NCBI GenBank assembly: GCA_031277915.1
Contig: JAITLL010000056.1
Location: 1 to 64,000, forward strand
DNA: 64,000 bases
DNA from: Acinetobacter sp.
GTDB taxonomy: Bacteria; Pseudomonadota; Gammaproteobacteria; Pseudomonadales; Moraxellaceae
Reading direction: 5' to 3'
In this document: positions 45,877-55,573 of the stretch, in pieces
Numbering within the stretch: the stretch's first letter is position 1
Layout: the number at the start of each line of letters is the position of its first letter
Program-made: the position numbers and the translations under genes
The notes under the pieces: model-generated
What the model saw: the letters and a program-made list of their open reading frames with translations, nothing else
Told to the model about the DNA's origin: nothing
The model's database searches: none

Positions 45877-46575
45877 TTAATTAGCTTTTGTAGCAGGAAG
45901 AACCCCTATTGTTTCACATCCTAAAGTAGATGAAATACACTTTAAACTACTATTAAAAATAGTTTTTATAGATTGAATTTTTCCTGTTTTATAAGATTTT
46001 ATATTGGCTAAATAAATATATTGTCCTTTTTTTGAATCATATGTCAATTGATCCCCTTGTAAGACATCTGTAGACTTACTTTTATTCTCGCTATCTGAAT
46101 TTAAAATAGGAACCTCAAGAAACCTATTATTTATAAAATTATAAAAATATGCATTTGCAGTAAAATTTTTATAAGGCTCTTTTACATAATCTATATTACT
46201 ATTTTCGCGAACTCTAAAAGCCACAATATTTTTATCACTGTATAATAAAGTAAAATCAACATTTGACTTTAGAGGAACTTTACTTTCAAAAACATTATAT
46301 ATTTCTTTCTTATTTAAAATTTGAACTCCATACTTTTTTAAAGAATATTTAATCTCTTTTTTTGTTTTTTCAATATCACCAAAATCTGTTAATTTAATTT
46401 TTAAATTAGGATTTATAACCGTATATTTGTTATAAGTATCTATATACTCTATAGGTGAATTTGTTTGTGTAGAATCTTGCAAATAATCATTCCACTCACT
46501 ATTTTCTTTTGCATAGCAAATATTGAAAGAAAGACTACAAGCTATCATCATTGCAAAAGAATTTAAAACTTTCAT
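45877..46575 (-). CDS. Secreted protein, candidate T6SS immunity protein
   Basis: 232 residues from ATG 46575, with GAGGTACTT upstream. A signal peptide ends at FNICYA-KENSEW, so the mature protein is periplasmic. I recognise no domain; the body is Lys/Asn/Tyr-rich with strand-like stretches (NVDFTLLYSDKNIVAFRVRE, KGQYIYLANIKSY) and two Cys in SLKCISSTLGCETIG near the end. It lies 13 bp downstream of the peptidoglycan-attacking effector, in the position where immunity genes are found, and the periplasm is where immunity is needed. Function is inference from context. Confidence 0.65.
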   Translation of the reverse strand: MKVLNSFAMMIACSLSFNICYAKENSEWNDYLQDSTQTNSPIEYIDTYNKYTVINPNLKIKLTDFGDIEKTKKEIKYSLKKYGVQILNKKEIYNVFESKVPLKSNVDFTLLYSDKNIVAFRVRENSNIDYVKEPYKNFTANAYFYNFINNRFLEVPILNSDSENKSKSTDVLQGDQLTYDSKKGQYIYLANIKSYKTGKIQSIKTIFNSSLKCISSTLGCETIGVLPATKAN

Positions 46576-46588
46576 AAGTACCTCAAAA

Positions 46589-48616
46589 TTAATATGGTAA
46601 ATTTGCATTTATAAATGGTATTGGGTCAATTCTTCCATCTAATCCTACCCCTAATAAGGGAGCACTTCTAGATTCAAAATGAAGATGAGCACCTTTGGAT
46701 ATAGTGGTCATTTTATTCGCATTACCTGTTGCACCAGTTGTTCCAATTACTTCTCCAGTATCTACTGGATCACCTTTATCTACATCAATAACCGATAAAT
46801 GAGCATAAAAGAAGTAGACATATTTATTTTTTGTAAGTCTAGTTTGAGCATATTTCTTTTGCTTTTCGGGTAAATCGTTTATATCAACTTTTAAGACAAT
46901 GACTTTACCATATGCACCACCAGTTGCCCCAGCAAAAGCAATAATGCCACCACAGACTGCATATATTTTTGTACCTGGATTAGCTTGTAAATCAACACCC
47001 TGGTGATTTTTAGTACCATTATTTCTTACTTTACCAAATGTTGCACCTTTAGCATTAGCCAAACCTGCTGTTCTTAATTTGCAATCTGCTAAGGGATTAT
47101 GCCACTTATTATCTCCTCCAACATTATTTGTTGAGGCTTGTGAAGTATTAATTCCAATTTTAGATTCAGATTTTTCAGTAGTACTGACTTTTGTTGTCTC
47201 TTGATTATTAGAAGTAGTTGATATTTTAGGAGCAGGAGTGGAAATTGTTTGTCCTTTCAATAACTTTATAGTTTCATCCGTACTTAAGTTTATTCCAGAA
47301 GTCTTACTCTTATCTACAACATATTGATAAATATTTATATGGCCATCAATATAATTTCTCAGCCATGCTCCATAAGCAGCTTTTGCATCACCTTTATATC
47401 GATTTAAAAAATCTGCAGCTTGCTTGGCACCATTCTTTCCAAATTGAGTAAAAAGTAATTTTTTTGCACGTTCCTGACTTAAAGTGTTTAGTACAAAATT
47501 TTTCCCTCCTGTAGCTCCTTCATGATGTAACAAATAAGCAAACTTAGCGATTGAACTTGGTTCTGTTAGTTTTTGATAAGGTAAACCAGATGATTTAAAG
47601 TTACTAATTGCATAGGCAGCAGCAGCATCAATCGCCATTTCAGCATTAAATCTTAAATTTAATCTCTGCTGTATCGTTAGTTTAGGATGATTCATTACAT
47701 ATTGACCAACTAATGAACTTTTATCCTTACACATAGCTAACCATGTTTCATCTAAGAATTGGGTCAATCCTGCTGCAGTACTCGAATTTGCTTTACTATT
47801 AGTATTCCATTCGCCTGTCTTTTTTATTTTTGCTGCTTCAGCTTCAATAACAGCCGCTAAAGAGTGAGGAGTAAAACCATGTCTTTTAGCTGCGCTCACA
47901 ATATAAGCTCGATATTTATTATTAACAGGTTTTAATAAAAAATTATCTTCTGTAAATTGTGCAGCAATTATATGGGTACTACTACCATTATCGGTACGCT
48001 TTTGCTCTATTTTTTCTTCAGGTATTTTTGGTTGTGGTTGCTTATTCTTCAATTCATCTTTATTAGATGCAGTAGTAGATATACTTTCAACTATAGGTTT
48101 TCCAATCCTTTTTAAATTATTCATAATCTGATTAACTGTTTCATTTACTATTCCATCTTTTGCATAATGAGAACCTTCTACTTTCATTTTTCTCGATGTT
48201 AATTTTAGTACTTTTCGCCCTAATGGAAGCACTTTATGATCAGCAATCAAATCGAAAGTACCGTTTAAATTTTTAAAAAAAACTTTCAAACCTTTCGAAT
48301 GATCTTGAATTTTTATATCTTCAAAAATACTATTTTTTGTATTTATAATAATTTTTTTTTCATCAAACTCTAATTGAATGGTAGCTTTTGATATAGGCTT
48401 AAAAGAAAGATCCATTAAAATAATCTTTAATTGGGTTTCAAAATTATTAGTATTATTTACATCATCTTGTAAATAAATCTTTTGCCCAATTTTTAGATTA
48501 TGAATCATTCCACCTGATAATGAATTAATTCTAGCTAACTCTTTTACTGAAGTATGATGCTTTTTTGAAATTCCCCAAAGAGTATCACCTGATTTAACAA
48601 TATAAATTTTTGACAT
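46589..48616 (-). CDS. T6SS effector: LysM, lysozyme-like and M23 peptidase domains
   Basis: 675 residues, no signal peptide. Residues 3-50 are a LysM domain (YIVKSGDTLWGISKKHH). About 235-440 form a lysozyme/transglycosylase-like domain with SLAAVIEAEAAK (Glu258 or Glu260 as candidate acid) and STAAGLTQFLDETW. A Thr/Ser-rich linker (460-500) leads to an M23 domain with all metal residues: H538 and D542, H606 (FFYAHL), HLH 644-646. Two wall-cutting domains in one protein recall Aeromonas TseP and the Acinetobacter peptidase effector Tpe1. The gene starts 9 bp after vgrG and is more AT-rich than vgrG. Cytoplasmic, delivered by VgrG into a rival's periplasm. Confidence 0.85.
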   Translation of the reverse strand: MSKIYIVKSGDTLWGISKKHHTSVKELARINSLSGGMIHNLKIGQKIYLQDDVNNTNNFETQLKIILMDLSFKPISKATIQLEFDEKKIIINTKNSIFEDIKIQDHSKGLKVFFKNLNGTFDLIADHKVLPLGRKVLKLTSRKMKVEGSHYAKDGIVNETVNQIMNNLKRIGKPIVESISTTASNKDELKNKQPQPKIPEEKIEQKRTDNGSSTHIIAAQFTEDNFLLKPVNNKYRAYIVSAAKRHGFTPHSLAAVIEAEAAKIKKTGEWNTNSKANSSTAAGLTQFLDETWLAMCKDKSSLVGQYVMNHPKLTIQQRLNLRFNAEMAIDAAAAYAISNFKSSGLPYQKLTEPSSIAKFAYLLHHEGATGGKNFVLNTLSQERAKKLLFTQFGKNGAKQAADFLNRYKGDAKAAYGAWLRNYIDGHINIYQYVVDKSKTSGINLSTDETIKLLKGQTISTPAPKISTTSNNQETTKVSTTEKSESKIGINTSQASTNNVGGDNKWHNPLADCKLRTAGLANAKGATFGKVRNNGTKNHQGVDLQANPGTKIYAVCGGIIAFAGATGGAYGKVIVLKVDINDLPEKQKKYAQTRLTKNKYVYFFYAHLSVIDVDKGDPVDTGEVIGTTGATGNANKMTTISKGAHLHFESRSAPLLGVGLDGRIDPIPFINANLPY

Positions 48617-48625
48617 AAATTATAC

Positions 48626-51600
48626 CTATTCTTCTAAGTTATTTTCTTCAGCTTGCATACCATGCTCACCTACTTCAAATTCTTCTTCATGTTCTTCTTC
48701 ATAATTATCTTCATCATCAAATATACTTGACCAATCATCAAAACCAATCAGAGCTTCATATCGTTTTGCCTCATTCTGGAGAGATAAATTACTTTTCCCC
48801 GTTAAATCTGTTTTACCCTCCCAAATAATTTCTTTTTTGTCTGGTTCATATAACTGTATTTTTGCATTTCCTATACCATTTCCAGCTAAACTAGCAAATA
48901 AAAAATCAACAGCATACGGCCCCATTTTTGGCAACTCAGGAACCTCATAAGAAACCTTGGCTCCACTCGTAAACAAATGCTGCCCAGCTTTACTTTCAAA
49001 CTTACCGCCTGTTGTTGAAAATACTCCATCTGCATTAATTTTGAGCTGCGATCCACCTGCTGTTAATACAATTTCTTTTGGACTCGTAAGCTCGATTTTA
49101 TCTTCAGTAGAAATCAGCTTAATGACCTTCTTCGCAATTGCTTCAATGGCATCATCTTGTGCTTGTAGTTCGAGCTTTCCTTTTGCTGCATAAGCCCGCA
49201 AACCCTTTTGTGCAGCAAACAAACTGATTTTGTCTTGTGCATGCCCAATAATATTTTTCTGCGCGCTTAAATTAATTGAACCGCTAGCACTTTGGGCAAT
49301 ATCTTGTGACGCTTGCAGAATAATATTTTCAGGTGTCGTCAAAGCAATACCATTTGGCGATGCTAATAACATTAGGGCTTGTCTAAAGATTTTGCCTTGT
49401 TCTTGCTGTTTAGTATCGGAACTACTTTCTAAACCTTGGGTATAACCTTCCATAAAGCCTTGTAAAGAACTCAATGCTTTAGAAGGTGATACTTCCAACT
49501 TACTGCCTTTACTAAAAGTTCCGCATACACTCATCATGTCAAAGTCTTTAGTCTCGACATTTGCTAAGACTTTTCCGACCTCTTGAATACTTTCAAATGG
49601 ATTTTTATGAATGCGGTCTTTAATGCTAGCAAGTTTTCCTTTAACGATGTCGGCACCATGTTCTTCAACGTTTTCAATAAATGCTTTTAAGTTTTCTACC
49701 GCATCTTTAGCGTCGCTAAAGAAAGCATTAAATTCGTCTACAACGCCTTTTGTATTTCCACCTAGTGCACCAATGTCTTGAATAAAGCCACCACAGCTTT
49801 TTAGTGCGTGAATAGGATCGTTATTAATCCCTTCTTTAAATAGATTCACCGTACTATCTAATGCCTGTCCTGTGGTTTTTAACTCAAGTGACTGGATAAA
49901 TTTAGGCAAGCGATTGATCACGTTCAAAGCATCAGTTTGTTGCTTGGCTGCAACGTCACTGAGCATTTTCATGCTTTCATAGCCTTGTGAAAGTAATGAT
50001 TGTGCTTGTGCGGCCTCTAAATGGTCGGCAATCGCTTGCTCTTGTGCATAGGTACTAATGAGCATGCCTTTGCCCGCACGCACAGCTCCCCAAGCGTCTG
50101 TTCTCAGCTCAAAGCCTTCTCCACGGCCTTGACTCGTCTCTTGTTCTTTTGGATGGCTTAAATTACCCAAATTCAGCTGCGTTGCTGCATGACTACTTTG
50201 GAGTTGGGTACTAATTTGTCCAGTTGTGTCATCAAAGCGTAATTGGTTGAAGCCACTACCACTGATTTCCTGACTGCGAATCCCACTCAATTTTTTAGTC
50301 GCAGGAAGTTGCCCTTTTACATCGAACTTGGTTGGTGAGCGCTGCGCTTCATGGATGCGCCCAGTCACAAATGGACGGTCGATATTGCCATCAAAGAAGT
50401 CAATGACAACTACCTCACCAATACGTGGCAAGAAACGTGCGCCATAGCCTTCTCCTGCCCAAGGAGTCAGTACATCGACCCAAGCCGAGTCGGTATCATT
50501 GTCATTGCTACCTGCACCACCGTCATGGCCATGATCATCACTACGGGTAAATAGAAAACGTACTTTAATGCGCCCCCATTCATCGACATGAAGGGTCTCT
50601 CCTTGTGGCCCCACGACTTTTGCTCGTTGTGGGTAGGCAATTGGGCGATGCTGCTCTGGATTATACTCAGGCGCAGTCTTGATTTGACGGCGTATTAGGG
50701 TCAGCTCATTACCTTGACGCTCGATATCATCATAACCATGTTGATCCCAACGACTTTGGGTTAATAACTGGCTTACTTGCTGATGTAAGTCTTTAGGTAA
50801 GTTATTTTGGTTATAGAAGTTTTTAGCAATGATCAAGAACTCTTGATCTGCCCCTTCATGCTGATCAATTTCAGGATGCTCGCGTAAATTAAACCAATAG
50901 CCGACTTGGCTGTCACGAACACTACTATAGGCTTTAAAGTATTTCGCCCGACTCGCATGCATGTCGGTGAAGTGCTGATTTAATTTTTCTAATTGACCAC
51001 TGCCTGAAGCCGTTGCCTGATCTTCCCCTTTTAAGTCTTGCATCCAAGCGGGGCTTACATGCCATGCCTGCTCAAGACTTAAAGTGGCTGAGTCAAAGCT
51101 GTCTGAATGTGTATGTGTCGTAACAACCGAACCATTACCCTCTTCTTGTGCTAATGCATCGGGTTGCCAGCGCTGCACATGCACCGCTGTTGGTTGCAAA
51201 CTTCGTACTGCAACAAAACCAGTAATACTATCTTGATATTCGGTTGCGCTACTTCTGTGATAGCGGATACTACGACGTGCTAAAGCCTGATACTGGCTAT
51301 TGTCATCAATTAATCTTAATTTTTGAGCTTGTATTGGCACAGTAAAATGAGGGACAAAAAGCTCTGATTCATCAATGAGCCAACTAATGCCTTCACTTCG
51401 CCATAAGCGCGTAAGGAAGTCATAGTCAGACTCATTGTGCTGCATGGTGAAAGGTCGAATGTCATAGTTTTGACTTAAACCACCCAAATCGAGACTTAAA
51501 CTCGCAGCAAAAAGTGGACTTTTTTCTTGCCACTCTTTAAATAAAATTTCGGTAATTTCTACAATACTTTTATTCATAAAAACACGACTATTACGGCGTT

Positions 51601-51952
51601 TGTGCCATAAATTTGTCGCATCTTCTATAGTCAGCTTATAGAGCGTTAAAGCACCATCACTTTGTCCATAACTGGCTTCAGTCACAATACCTGTTGTTCG
51701 GAACAATTGCCCCGAATCTGTGACCTGATCAACGGCGACTTGCACACCAATAAATTGCTTCAGTGCAATTTGAGAATTGGTTGAAAGACAGATCAACTCC
51801 GCCATTAGGCCACCATTCAATTGATGTTGGCCTTCTATACGTTGTAAGAATACTTGGTTATTGAGTAGTTCATTAGAGAACTGTACGTGAATAGCACGTT
51901 TCTGAGCATTTAGCCCTATTTTTTCCAAGACACTAAATATATTAAAAAGCAT
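48626..51952 (-). CDS. vgrG: Type VI secretion spike protein VgrG
   Basis: 1108 residues. The N-terminal half (to about 450) is the gp27-like VgrG core with FVGIQVAVDQ-type strands and PFTMQHNESDYDFLTRLWRSEGISWL. The gp5 OB-fold follows (HVDEWGRIKVRFLFTRSDDH), then SDNDTDSAWVDVLTPWAGEGYGARFLPRIGEVV (shortened landmark: WAGEGYGARFLPRIGE). A helical insert (about 660-850) and a DUF2345 region (NIILQASQDIAQSASGSINL, SPKEIVLTAGGSQLKIN) come next. The last ~100 residues are a transthyretin-like domain (GIGNAKIQLYEPDK) and a very acidic tail, a likely effector docking site. No core T6SS genes are in the window, so this is an orphan vgrG module. Confidence 0.95.
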   Translation of the reverse strand: MLFNIFSVLEKIGLNAQKRAIHVQFSNELLNNQVFLQRIEGQHQLNGGLMAELICLSTNSQIALKQFIGVQVAVDQVTDSGQLFRTTGIVTEASYGQSDGALTLYKLTIEDATNLWHKRRNSRVFMNKSIVEITEILFKEWQEKSPLFAASLSLDLGGLSQNYDIRPFTMQHNESDYDFLTRLWRSEGISWLIDESELFVPHFTVPIQAQKLRLIDDNSQYQALARRSIRYHRSSATEYQDSITGFVAVRSLQPTAVHVQRWQPDALAQEEGNGSVVTTHTHSDSFDSATLSLEQAWHVSPAWMQDLKGEDQATASGSGQLEKLNQHFTDMHASRAKYFKAYSSVRDSQVGYWFNLREHPEIDQHEGADQEFLIIAKNFYNQNNLPKDLHQQVSQLLTQSRWDQHGYDDIERQGNELTLIRRQIKTAPEYNPEQHRPIAYPQRAKVVGPQGETLHVDEWGRIKVRFLFTRSDDHGHDGGAGSNDNDTDSAWVDVLTPWAGEGYGARFLPRIGEVVVIDFFDGNIDRPFVTGRIHEAQRSPTKFDVKGQLPATKKLSGIRSQEISGSGFNQLRFDDTTGQISTQLQSSHAATQLNLGNLSHPKEQETSQGRGEGFELRTDAWGAVRAGKGMLISTYAQEQAIADHLEAAQAQSLLSQGYESMKMLSDVAAKQQTDALNVINRLPKFIQSLELKTTGQALDSTVNLFKEGINNDPIHALKSCGGFIQDIGALGGNTKGVVDEFNAFFSDAKDAVENLKAFIENVEEHGADIVKGKLASIKDRIHKNPFESIQEVGKVLANVETKDFDMMSVCGTFSKGSKLEVSPSKALSSLQGFMEGYTQGLESSSDTKQQEQGKIFRQALMLLASPNGIALTTPENIILQASQDIAQSASGSINLSAQKNIIGHAQDKISLFAAQKGLRAYAAKGKLELQAQDDAIEAIAKKVIKLISTEDKIELTSPKEIVLTAGGSQLKINADGVFSTTGGKFESKAGQHLFTSGAKVSYEVPELPKMGPYAVDFLFASLAGNGIGNAKIQLYEPDKKEIIWEGKTDLTGKSNLSLQNEAKRYEALIGFDDWSSIFDDEDNYEEEHEEEFEVGEHGMQAEENNLEE

Positions 51953-52074
51953 TTTTTATAATCGTAAGGATATATAAACGGCTGCACTTTATAAAAAACA
52001 GAACTATCTGTCTACAAAATTATGCGTTATTTTTATCAATTTTTCTTATATTTTCACTTATTCGAATGTGATTA

Positions 52075-52105
52075 AAAAAAAGCCCAACCTAAGTTGAGCT
52101 TTTTT
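52075..52105 (-). terminator. Right terminator bounding the T6SS module (after dsbB)
   Basis: AAAAAAAGCCCAACCTAAGTTGAGCTTTTT, 16 bp past the dsbB stop. Two bases differ from the copy at 45844, one of which breaks a stem pair. Confidence 0.85.
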
Positions 52106-52120
52106 TTAATCACATTAAAC

Positions 52121-52636
52121 TCACTTTTTAGCAGTCTTAAATACTGGATAAAAACGGAATAACTGCCATAAACAAACCAGTAATAGCAAAAAGAAATAAA
52201 CCAATGACCAAACTGGTAAAGACTGACCTAAAAAGGTCCAACCAATTGCCGCACACTCACCTGAACCAGAAAGCACTTCTTGTAAAACTGCTTTCATAGG
52301 TAAAACATCAATTAAATAATTTAAACCCGGTCCACAACTTGGTACTTGATCTGGTGGTAAATGTTGTAGCCAAATGTGACGTCCTGCTACGCCCACTGAC
52401 CATAAAATTGCGATGCCTGCTAAAAATGCGTAGAAGCGTTTAACTGCATTGGAAACTGGGTTATGCAAAAATGCAATGAGCGCCACAAAACCCATTGCCA
52501 TTAAGCCAACACGTTGAAAAATACAGAGCGGACATGGCTCTAACCCTTTTACATGTTCCAAATACAACGCAAAAGACATGCCGACAATGCTTGCCAGTAC
52601 AAGCAGGCCACTCACCAAACGGTAACTTAATCGCAT
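52121..52636 (-). CDS. dsbB: Disulfide bond formation protein B
   Basis: Inner-membrane quinone reductase that reoxidises DsbA. 171 residues, four membrane spans. The first redox pair is C35/C38 in [10 protein letters not shown], the second C101/C128 in the periplasmic loop (VPSCGPG and [10 protein letters not shown]). It begins 14 bp after gshA in the same direction, so the two thiol genes are probably co-transcribed. Confidence 0.95.
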   Translation of the reverse strand: MRLSYRLVSGLLVLASIVGMSFALYLEHVKGLEPCPLCIFQRVGLMAMGFVALIAFLHNPVSNAVKRFYAFLAGIAILWSVGVAGRHIWLQHLPPDQVPSCGPGLNYLIDVLPMKAVLQEVLSGSGECAAIGWTFLGQSLPVWSLVYFFLLLLVCLWQLFRFYPVFKTAKK

Positions 52637-52650
52637 GTAAAACCTCGTTT

Positions 52651-54228
52651 TTATCTATATTGTTCAAGATACTGATCAAAGCTGATCTGACTATCTTGCT
52701 CAAGTTGTTCTTGCTGCTGTAAAGATTGTGCAGCTAATTGTTCAAAATATTGTAAAGTCTCTGCACTGATTTCATGCTTTTCATAACTTTCAGCATGCAT
52801 CTGTGCCATATGACTGCCAAAGCTCCAAGTTCCACCATGCTTTAATGTGTCATCAATCACATGTGCAGATAATGTTTCATCTACTTCATCAATGCGTTCT
52901 TGCATCACAGTTAAAGCCGAGCTGTACAGATTTGTCGCATAGGTCTGATCAAGTAAATGAGCACAATCTTGCATATTAGAAATGTGCTGACGTGCCCAGT
53001 CTTCAATATGGTAAGACCCGTTTAGATCAGTAATGGTTGCATTTGGCGCTCGACCACGGTTAACCACTTCTGTCTGGTTCTTCTCAATCAAATCTTGCTC
53101 AGGGCATAACAACTCAGGGCTATCGCTTAATAAGCAATAAAGCGCTAAGACCTCAAGGAAACCCGCCGTTGTTTCATTCAAACCAATTGCCGAATATGGA
53201 TTGACATCCACTGCACGAAGTTCAACGTAACCTACTCCTCGATTTTGCAAGGCTTGAGATGGCGTTTCACCTGCGTGTGGCACCTGTTTTGGACGCACGA
53301 GACTGTAATATTCATTCTCGATTTGTAAAACATGGTCATTAATTTGCAACGGTTCACCAGAGGCATCATTTAACCCTAAACGGCTAAATGGCGGGTAAGG
53401 AGAATGTACAGCTTTTTGTAAACCAGCCAAATAACCAGATAAATTGTTGTAGTGAATACCTAAACTTTTTTGTGCCGAGTTTTGGTAGCCTAAACGTCCC
53501 ATACGTAGCGCTGTAGCATACGGTAAATAGTATGACCCTTTGATTAAAGGCAACAAATGATGTTCATGGCCCGTCAAAAAACAACGACAAACCGAAGGGC
53601 TCGCCCCGACCAAGAACATAACCAGCGGCGTTAAACGAATAAAGTTACGGATCAGTCCAAAATAGCGATGACTACGATAATCTTGCAGACTCAGTGATTT
53701 TAATTTTTCGTCAGTTTCATGTTCCTGCAAAGCAGAAAAAAGAGTATCGGGAAAAGATAAATTATAGTGTACGCCTGAAATGGTTTGCATACGGCGTCCA
53801 TAACGGATACCCAAACCACGGCGATAAAGCGTCTTAAAGCGACCAATATTAGACGTGCCATACTGGGCTAAACGAATGCGTTCATCATTGTCATCCAACA
53901 TACATGGCATAGACAACGGCCAGAGTTTTTCACCATTTTCTAAATGACGGTGTACAACTGCATGAATATCGGTAAGCTCATGCAAGGCATCACCAATGGT
54001 TGGCTGTGGTGAAGTAATAAACTCCATCAATGCTTCAGAATAATCTGTGGTAATTTTTGGATGTGTTAAAGCTGAGCCTAATGCCTTTGGATGTAACTCT
54101 TGTGATAAGAACCCATTACTTTGCATACGTAAGCTTTCACGTTCTATTCCACGTAACATGCCTTGTAGTAGCGACGAATCCACCCAAGCAGGAATAACTG
54201 ATTGAGATGGTGTAGTGGGTTGACTCAT
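52651..54228 (-). CDS. gshA: Glutamate--cysteine ligase
   Basis: First enzyme of glutathione synthesis, proteobacterial type 1, 525 residues. Motifs: [20 protein letters not shown], the substrate region [26 protein letters not shown], and [22 protein letters not shown] 54228; the 168 bp to the divergent gene hold the promoter. gshB is at the other end of the window. Confidence 0.96.
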   Translation of the reverse strand: MSQPTTPSQSVIPAWVDSSLLQGMLRGIERESLRMQSNGFLSQELHPKALGSALTHPKITTDYSEALMEFITSPQPTIGDALHELTDIHAVVHRHLENGEKLWPLSMPCMLDDNDERIRLAQYGTSNIGRFKTLYRRGLGIRYGRRMQTISGVHYNLSFPDTLFSALQEHETDEKLKSLSLQDYRSHRYFGLIRNFIRLTPLVMFLVGASPSVCRCFLTGHEHHLLPLIKGSYYLPYATALRMGRLGYQNSAQKSLGIHYNNLSGYLAGLQKAVHSPYPPFSRLGLNDASGEPLQINDHVLQIENEYYSLVRPKQVPHAGETPSQALQNRGVGYVELRAVDVNPYSAIGLNETTAGFLEVLALYCLLSDSPELLCPEQDLIEKNQTEVVNRGRAPNATITDLNGSYHIEDWARQHISNMQDCAHLLDQTYATNLYSSALTVMQERIDEVDETLSAHVIDDTLKHGGTWSFGSHMAQMHAESYEKHEISAETLQYFEQLAAQSLQQQEQLEQDSQISFDQYLEQYR

Positions 54229-54396
54229 GCATTTGCTCGCTTATAAAAGATCACTATATACAAAATCGTGACATGATATAGATGTTGATATGATCACATC
54301 ATTTCAGTTTGGCAATTTTTATCACAATCTTGTTATTTAAGACACGAAAGAATTGTGATTTTATTGAAGAATAATTGCTAAAGAGTTGTCAATATC

Positions 54397-54936
54397 ATGA
54401 ACGATCAAGACATTTTAAACTTCTGGTTTTCACCTGAACACCGTTCACTTTGGTTTGCAAAAAGTGATGAGTTTGACAAAAAAATCCGTGATCAATTTGC
54501 AGACATTCATCGGCAGGCAACTCAAGCAGAACTTTGGTCTTGGCGAAAAACGGTAGAAGGTCGTCTTGCAGAGATTATTGTGCTAGATCAGTTTTCTCGC
54601 AACATTTATCGTGATCAACCTGAATCTTTTGCTTATGACAGCCTCGCTTTAGCTTTGTCACAAGAAGCGATTAGTTTGCAACTCGATGTCCAGCTTAACC
54701 CAGAGCAGCGCTCGTTTTTGTACATGCCGTTTATGCATAGTGAATCAAAACAGATTCATGAGTTTGCCTTAAAATTATTTCAACGCCTCGGCAATGAAAT
54801 TAATTTAAGCTTTGAGAAAAAACATAAAGTGATTATTGATCGCTTTGGACGTTATCCTCATCGCAATGCCATCCTTGGACGTGTCTCAACACCAGAGGAA
54901 ACTGAATTTTTATTAGAACCAAACAGTAGTTTTTAA
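54397..54936 (+). CDS. DUF924 family protein
   Basis: 179 residues starting ILNFWFSPEHRSLWFAKSDEFD. The family pattern is plain: RLAEIIVLDQFSRNIYRDQP, FLYMPFMHSESKQIHE, and HKVIIDRFGRYPHRNAILGR. All-alpha tetratricopeptide-like protein of unknown role, widespread in proteobacteria. Single gene divergent from gshA. Confidence 0.88.
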   Translation: MNDQDILNFWFSPEHRSLWFAKSDEFDKKIRDQFADIHRQATQAELWSWRKTVEGRLAEIIVLDQFSRNIYRDQPESFAYDSLALALSQEAISLQLDVQLNPEQRSFLYMPFMHSESKQIHEFALKLFQRLGNEINLSFEKKHKVIIDRFGRYPHRNAILGRVSTPEETEFLLEPNSSF

Positions 54937-54996
54937 GACTGCTCTATTTTTTAATGCTGAGTTATCCATTCTTCCATGCTCAGCAGGGAGTTCATC

Positions 54997-55560
54997 ATGA
55001 AATATCTCTCTCTTTGTTTAGCTTTAGGCACTGCCTTAACTTTAAGTGCTTGTTCAACCCTACCAAGTAAGCCAAAAACGTTTGATCAGCTTGGACAGTT
55101 TTCGGCCTATCCATTAAATGCTCAAACATTTCGGATCAGCTTCCAAGCTGACTCAAATATGAGCTATGGAACAGCTGAAGAAATTACTTTGGTGAAATCA
55201 GCACAAACGACTGTACAAAAAGGCTTCCGCTTTTTTAAAGTGCAAAATGACCCAAGTAATCAAAGCCAAAAACCACCGCGTCAGGCCGTGGTTTACCCAT
55301 CTGCACCGAGTTTCTACCCATATGGTTATGGTCGTCGCTATCCAGGTTTCTGGCATGATCCGTTCTATGATTTCCCTCAAGTGGTCAATATCGACCCTGT
55401 TCAAGTGTCGTATACTATTGAATGTTATCGGGATCAAAAGCAGGCTCCTCAAGATGCTTTTGATGCAACGTTAATTCTCAGATCTATCGGACAAAAATAT
55501 GGCTTAAGTCCGACAGGTGAGTTGTTGCCGCCACTTGAGCCACCAGTAAAACAAAAATGA
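54997..55560 (+). CDS. CC0125/CC1285-type lipoprotein
   Basis: 187 residues from ATG 54997, with AGGGAG eight bases upstream. The signal peptide ends in the lipobox LSAC, so it is a lipoprotein; the residues after Cys (STLP) do not include Asp at +2, consistent with the outer membrane. NAQTFRISFQADSNMSYGTAE followed by VQKGFRFFKV fits the CC0125/CC1285 family. A Pro/Tyr/Gly-rich loop (SFYPYGYGRRYPGFWHDPFY) is in the middle. Function unknown. The DUF445 gene starts 13 bp later. Confidence 0.75.
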   Translation: MKYLSLCLALGTALTLSACSTLPSKPKTFDQLGQFSAYPLNAQTFRISFQADSNMSYGTAEEITLVKSAQTTVQKGFRFFKVQNDPSNQSQKPPRQAVVYPSAPSFYPYGYGRRYPGFWHDPFYDFPQVVNIDPVQVSYTIECYRDQKQAPQDAFDATLILRSIGQKYGLSPTGELLPPLEPPVKQK

Positions 55561-55573
55561 ATAGGATGACCGT

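Noticed and set aside
48626-51952. Rhs-type toxin fused to VgrG
   Set aside because: The C-terminal extension is short, acidic and lacks YD repeats or a nuclease-like motif.
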